Source: Enoplosus armatus
Lineage: Eukaryota > Chordata > Actinopteri > Centrarchiformes > Enoplosidae
Length of the DNA: 64,000 nucleotides
Assembly (NCBI RefSeq): GCF_043641665.1
Contig: NC_092181.1
Span: 1,397,001-1,461,000, forward strand
Reading direction: 5' to 3'
Shown here: piece after piece, positions 60,130 to 64,000 of the stretch
Position numbering within the stretch: the first letter of the stretch is position 1
Layout: each line of letters opens with the position of its first letter
The notes under the pieces: model-generated
What the model was told of the DNA's origin: nothing
The model's database searches: none
Seen by the model: the letters and a program-made list of their open reading frames with translations, nothing else
Program-made: the position numbers and the translations under genes

Positions 60130-60300
60130 ACCCGGTGTTAAAAAGTCATTAGTCTTGATTAGCTATCTTCTTAATTATTCATGTTATTAATGAGCAGGAA
60201 CAAAGGCTGCCATCTGGTCTGGCAATTGCTGAAGTTAAAAAAGCCTGAAATACAGAGTCAACTGCACGCAGGCTGTTTATATTCAGGAGACATGCAGCAG
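60130..60300. promoter_or_regulatory. Candidate distal enhancer with dense homeodomain motifs
   Basis: Within about 70 bp there are TCATTAG (60146), TTGATTAG, TTAATTATTCATG (60171-60183), TATTAATGAG, a SOX/TCF-type AACAAAGG (60199-60206) and an E-box CATCTG (60211-60216). This density stands out against its flanks. It lies about 14 kb downstream of cxcl12a. Confidence 0.3.
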
Positions 60301-62164
60301 TATGAATGGCAGCGCAGTGGGGCAAAATGCAAAAGACAGAGGATGAAGTGGCTGGTTAGCAGTGCTGCGGTTTAGACACAAAAAAGAGAAAATTCTGTTG
60401 AAATTCTAATGAGCAACCAAAGTGAGAAAAAGAATATAAGAAAGTGAGAGGTTGAGGCATCTGTGTTATTATATGCTGTTATTCTAACTGTATAGCCAGT
60501 AGAAACACAGAAAGATGAAGAATGAAAATTGATTTTGAAGTGGATCAAGAGGAAAAACACAAGGAAAATAGAGAATAAGATGGTTGATTGTGACCATAAT
60601 GGGCAGAATTAAGAACCAGCTGTGTGGTTTGATTTCACCAGTGATGCCTTTGTGCAAAAAAGCTGATAAAGGTAATAACGGTATTTTTCTCCATGCAAGA
60701 CTCATTCTCAGCACACTGATGTTTCCATGCGTGGGACTAGTTTTGCCAACACGTTTAAGGTGCAATTTAGACAAAAGACAAATAAGCAGCGATTAAAATG
60801 AAAATGGACAATGAAAGTATACAAAAAGACACGAGACAAGTTGGTGTGCTCGTCGTCAGAGTAGTGCCATGTGGCTGTGCCAAAGTAAGCATGAACTCCT
60901 GACACTGGCCTTTCAAATAAATAGTGAAAGAAGCCAATTCAAACCTACTAACATGTTCTCAAGACAAGATAAATGATTTTATTATTACCAAATACAACAG
61001 GATGAATGTTTAAATATATTCCTTCTCTTTTTTCTTGTTATCAAAGTACAGAGAGATAATTGCTGAATAAACTTTGGCTAAGACATAAAATGATGAGTTT
61101 TCTCTCCCACTGCTGATACATGAGACCTCCTGAGAGGATTTGTTTTTTTATTAAAATATTGTATGACAATTATGATGATTTTATAATGTGTTATTTAAAA
61201 TGTAACTTGTCTGACTCATCACCATCATATAGTCTGTCAACTAGTGTCTTTACATACACACTGGTCTCTGTTATGTCTTCTCCTGGTTTTAATCATTTGT
61301 ACAATTAATTGTGTCAAGACTACAAAGATTATTAAGATTGTAAAAGAGTTCTTGCAGAGAGATCAGGCCTTTTTCAGGGTTTTTGCTTTGAGTGTGGCTC
61401 TTCGAAACACGTACACATGCTTTTGGCTTTAGACGTGTTCCGACATCACATCATATGAGTTACTTCGTTTTACATACTGAACCCTACAGCCAAGGATGAG
61501 TCTAAAATATCATGAGCACCACCTTAACTTTCCCCTCCATGATCTGAAAACAGTCAGGTTCACAAAAACAGCCTGCCTACACAGCAGCCTTTGTTCCTAC
61601 GTCCCACAGGGCTGCTGCACCCTGCTGTTAATGCAACGCCACGTTATTCACACAAAGGCTCAAATCCACCGACAGCAGATACATCATGTTCAGATCCTTG
61701 TCGGCCCATTCTGGACGCTGAAGGAGAGATCTCAACACTAAAGAGGGTCAAGCTGTTACAAATTAAATTATCTTGGACTTTTAAGGGGAAGTGGGGCAGT
61801 TCTGTTGACAACAGGTAACACATGCACTGCAGAAATGTATATTTGTCTTCATGTGTAATGAGTGACCATGTAAGTGATTCATCATCGTACATTCCTGGTA
61901 TTTGTGATTTTTCCTGATTGAGCTGACTGATGTGAGGTCACCTGAGGCTCAGTGTTGGAGGGGGTTAGGCCTCAGGAAAAAGTCCTGTTCTCTGTCAGCT
62001 TCAAGAGAGACAGCAAAGTGCTGCATGGTCAGGAAAAGGCAACTATAGTGGTCTAATGGTGAATAAGAAGAAGTTAAGTCAGTGTTTCAGTGTTTGATTT
62101 AAGGGACGGCATGTTTGCCCTGACTTTTTCTCTGGCTGCACCAGCAGATCAAAGTTTTCACTTG
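60301..62164. other. Gene-free downstream flank
   Basis: AT-rich unique sequence without a recognisable gene, RNA or repeat. Confidence 0.6.
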
Positions 62165-62545
62165 TGAAGTGAAACAGCTATTGGATGGACTGGCAAAACA
62201 TTTTGGTCAGATGTTGATGGTTCAAAGACGATGAATCCTGACTTTTCCTCTAGCACCGTCAGCCGGTTGCCATCAAATACAGACATTCACGTCAGCCACA
62301 GGATAGATTGTAATAACTTTTCTGACTTTTCATCCCATCAGCTTAGCTGTACTTTGTAGTGCTAACTAAGACATGTTAGCATGCTAACACATTAATCTAA
62401 GACCTGCAAAACATCAGTATATTAGCAATGTCATTGTGAGCATGCTAGCATGCTGACATTAGCAGTTAGCTCAAAGCACCACTGTGCCTAAATACAACCT
62501 TGCAGAGTCGCTAGCACAGCCATAGACTTTTAGTCTTGTTAACTT
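62165..62545 (+). repeat. Copy of the same fish interspersed repeat
   Basis: It carries cagctattggatggactgg, tgacttttcctctagcacc and gcttagctgtactttg, then an alternating gctaac/gcatgc tail and agacttttagtcttgtt at its end. It is shorter in the middle than the copy at 20806. It lies about 0.55 kb to the left of the probable NHL-like exon. Confidence 0.78.
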
Positions 62546-63096
62546 TCCCTTCTTACACCGATGTCTTAACCATGTTTAACATCACATGGAATCTGCACTA
62601 GCGTTGTTAATTTAAAGCATCTATAATCAATATTTTTACAATAACGCTGTATCAAATGACAGTGTGAAAACAATGTGACAATGTGAAAGGGGTGATGAAC
62701 CTACAGAGAATAATCACTCAATCTGCAGCTCCCCTCAGCTTTACGGAGCTTTATAGTGAGTTTCAGCTCATTGTATGCTTACAAGTTGTTTCCACTGCCC
62801 TCAAGTGACAAATTACATGGAAAAAAAATAATAAACAATCTGAAAATTGCCACCAATTAAACAGCTGTTTTCAGTGCAGAAAAATCATAATTATTATTTT
62901 AAAGGGTGTAATTCATTATTAAGTGTGTGATACTAGATGCCCCTTATTCACCTTTCCACCAAAACAAATTTTACTGGCACTTTGTGTTCAGCACTTCTTC
63001 ACCCTGTGTGGATACAGTATTGTATGACGATGAATGTTGACATTGCACCAATGTGGATTAAGAATCTGTGTATATTTGCTGAGGAATTATACTTAC

Positions 63097-63300
63097 AGTA
63101 ATGTCCGCTAAAGACCAGAGGCCCTCCAAAAATATGACATATCGGTGCTCCGAGATCAGCCGGAGATTGCTAATGTCATTGTAAAAGCAAACCACCTTAT
63201 CATGACTGGAATCTATCACTAACACTTTGCCTCTGTTTGGACAAAGACATACCCCACGAACGGTGTGTTTCCTTTCCTCATCAGGACCAGATGGCATCAG
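63097..63300 (-). CDS. Probable internal exon of an unidentified gene with NHL/beta-propeller-like repeat (partial)
   Basis: On the minus strand, 204 nt (68 codons) read openly and end exactly at ACT|GTAAGT, a consensus donor at phase 0. The upstream border is less certain: the frame is closed by TAG just before 63300, and ..taactaatag could be a weak acceptor. The peptide carries GVCLCPNRGKVLVIDSSHDK followed by VVCFY, then LWSLADIT. This resembles one NHL blade (hydrophobic strand, G-x-hydrophobic-VxDS, then an aromatic strand) and the start of the next (W-x-x-A-D-I). No flanking exon was found in the window. It could be part of a TRIM/NHL-type or WD-type propeller protein encoded leftward, or a decayed copy. 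The family assignment is pattern recognition only. Confidence 0.35.
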
Positions 63301-64000
63301 CTATTAGTTAAGAACTTGATCTCAGCTGGAAAATGGTGGATTTCACAGGCAAAGCTGATGCCTCGTGTCTTAGCTACCTGTAGCTGATGACAATGCAACA
63401 CAGATGCTTTTTAACCCATGAGTAATAGTCATTTATTAAAAATAGAAAATATATTCATGCCCTTCAGTGTTTATTCTAGTGTTAGTAATCAACTTTGGGA
63501 TGATTTTCCCTGAAGCTACCTGACTTTGCAGGCTGAACTGTGTATTTAGACACGCTGAATAAAAACATGAAAAGGGCCATTAGGTATGGTGAAATGAGCC
63601 TAATGTGTGTTGAAGGTGTAAAAGAAAATATGAAACATGCTTAGGTAGAGGACAAAAAAAAAGAGCCTTTCAGATGTCGATCATCATAACATATGAAGCC
63701 AGCAGGGACTTGTGTAGGTCTACGTAGCTCAGCGTCTGCTGCCAGCTGAGCAAATAATACCACAGGAGGAAAGCAGAGGGTCCCAGGACAGAAAGTGGAG
63801 GGAGATAAGGGACATTTATACTTATTGTTTGCATTAGGAGAGATATAAAAGATGGATGGATGGAAGACGGGGTTGGTATAATTCCTGCAGTGTAGGGATT
63901 ATATACCGTACATGGACAACTGAACATTACAGACATATATGATTGTTGAACATCTCATCACACTAACAATGTTATTTTATGCTGTGGAGTGTCCACATGC
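63301..64000. other. Right-edge non-coding sequence
   Basis: No further exon of the probable NHL-like gene was recognised on the minus strand. A short gatggatggatgg run lies at 63852-63863. Confidence 0.5.

Noticed and set aside
1..64000. CRISPR arrays, integrated phage, bacterial-type operons, rRNA
   Set aside because: No regularly spaced repeats with unique spacers, no prokaryotic gene layout and no rRNA-like sequence were seen. The window is vertebrate genomic DNA.

Overview
This 64 kb window looks like a teleost fish chromosome, most likely a spiny-rayed (percomorph) fish. It has GT-AG introns, dense CA/TG microsatellites, several interspersed repeats of a kind common in fish genomes, and a chemokine gene whose protein is clearly of the teleost type. 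There are no bacterial operons, CRISPR arrays or phage modules. Most of the sequence is non-coding.

The one gene that can be read completely is a CXCL12 (SDF-1) orthologue on the + strand. It has four coding exons (36816-36882, 39279-39396, 44478-44561, 46211-46250) joined by introns of about 2.4, 5.1 and 1.6 kb. The spliced protein is 102 residues: a signal peptide, the CXC chemokine fold, and a short basic tail encoded by the last exon. The leader and the core fit the teleost cxcl12a paralogue better than cxcl12b. The exon 3 donor overlaps a Lys-stop pair, so retention of intron 3 would give a 90-residue form ending at the position where mammalian SDF-1alpha ends. Candidate poly(A) signals occur inside intron 3. 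A 3' UTR of up to about 3 kb is plausible, ending near tandem AATAAA signals at 49261 and 49276.

Upstream (1 to about 36.5 kb) and downstream (about 49.3-63 kb) are long gene-poor flanks, as expected around a developmentally regulated chemokine. They hold microsatellites, a TA-flanked MITE (26610-26852), copies of several fish repeats (20.8, 34.2, 51.2, 52.5, 53.9, 56.1, 58.0, 59.6 and 62.2 kb), and stretches that look like cis-regulatory elements. The best of these are at 6.24-6.47, 37.69-37.99, 40.61-40.86 and 60.13-60.30 kb. Conservation cannot be tested from one sequence, so these remain inferences.

At the right edge, the minus strand carries one probable 204-bp phase-0 exon (63097-63300). 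It encodes an NHL/beta-propeller-like blade and ends in a consensus GTAAGT donor. It may belong to a neighbouring gene whose other exons are outside the window or not recognisable. I see no novel multi-gene system here.
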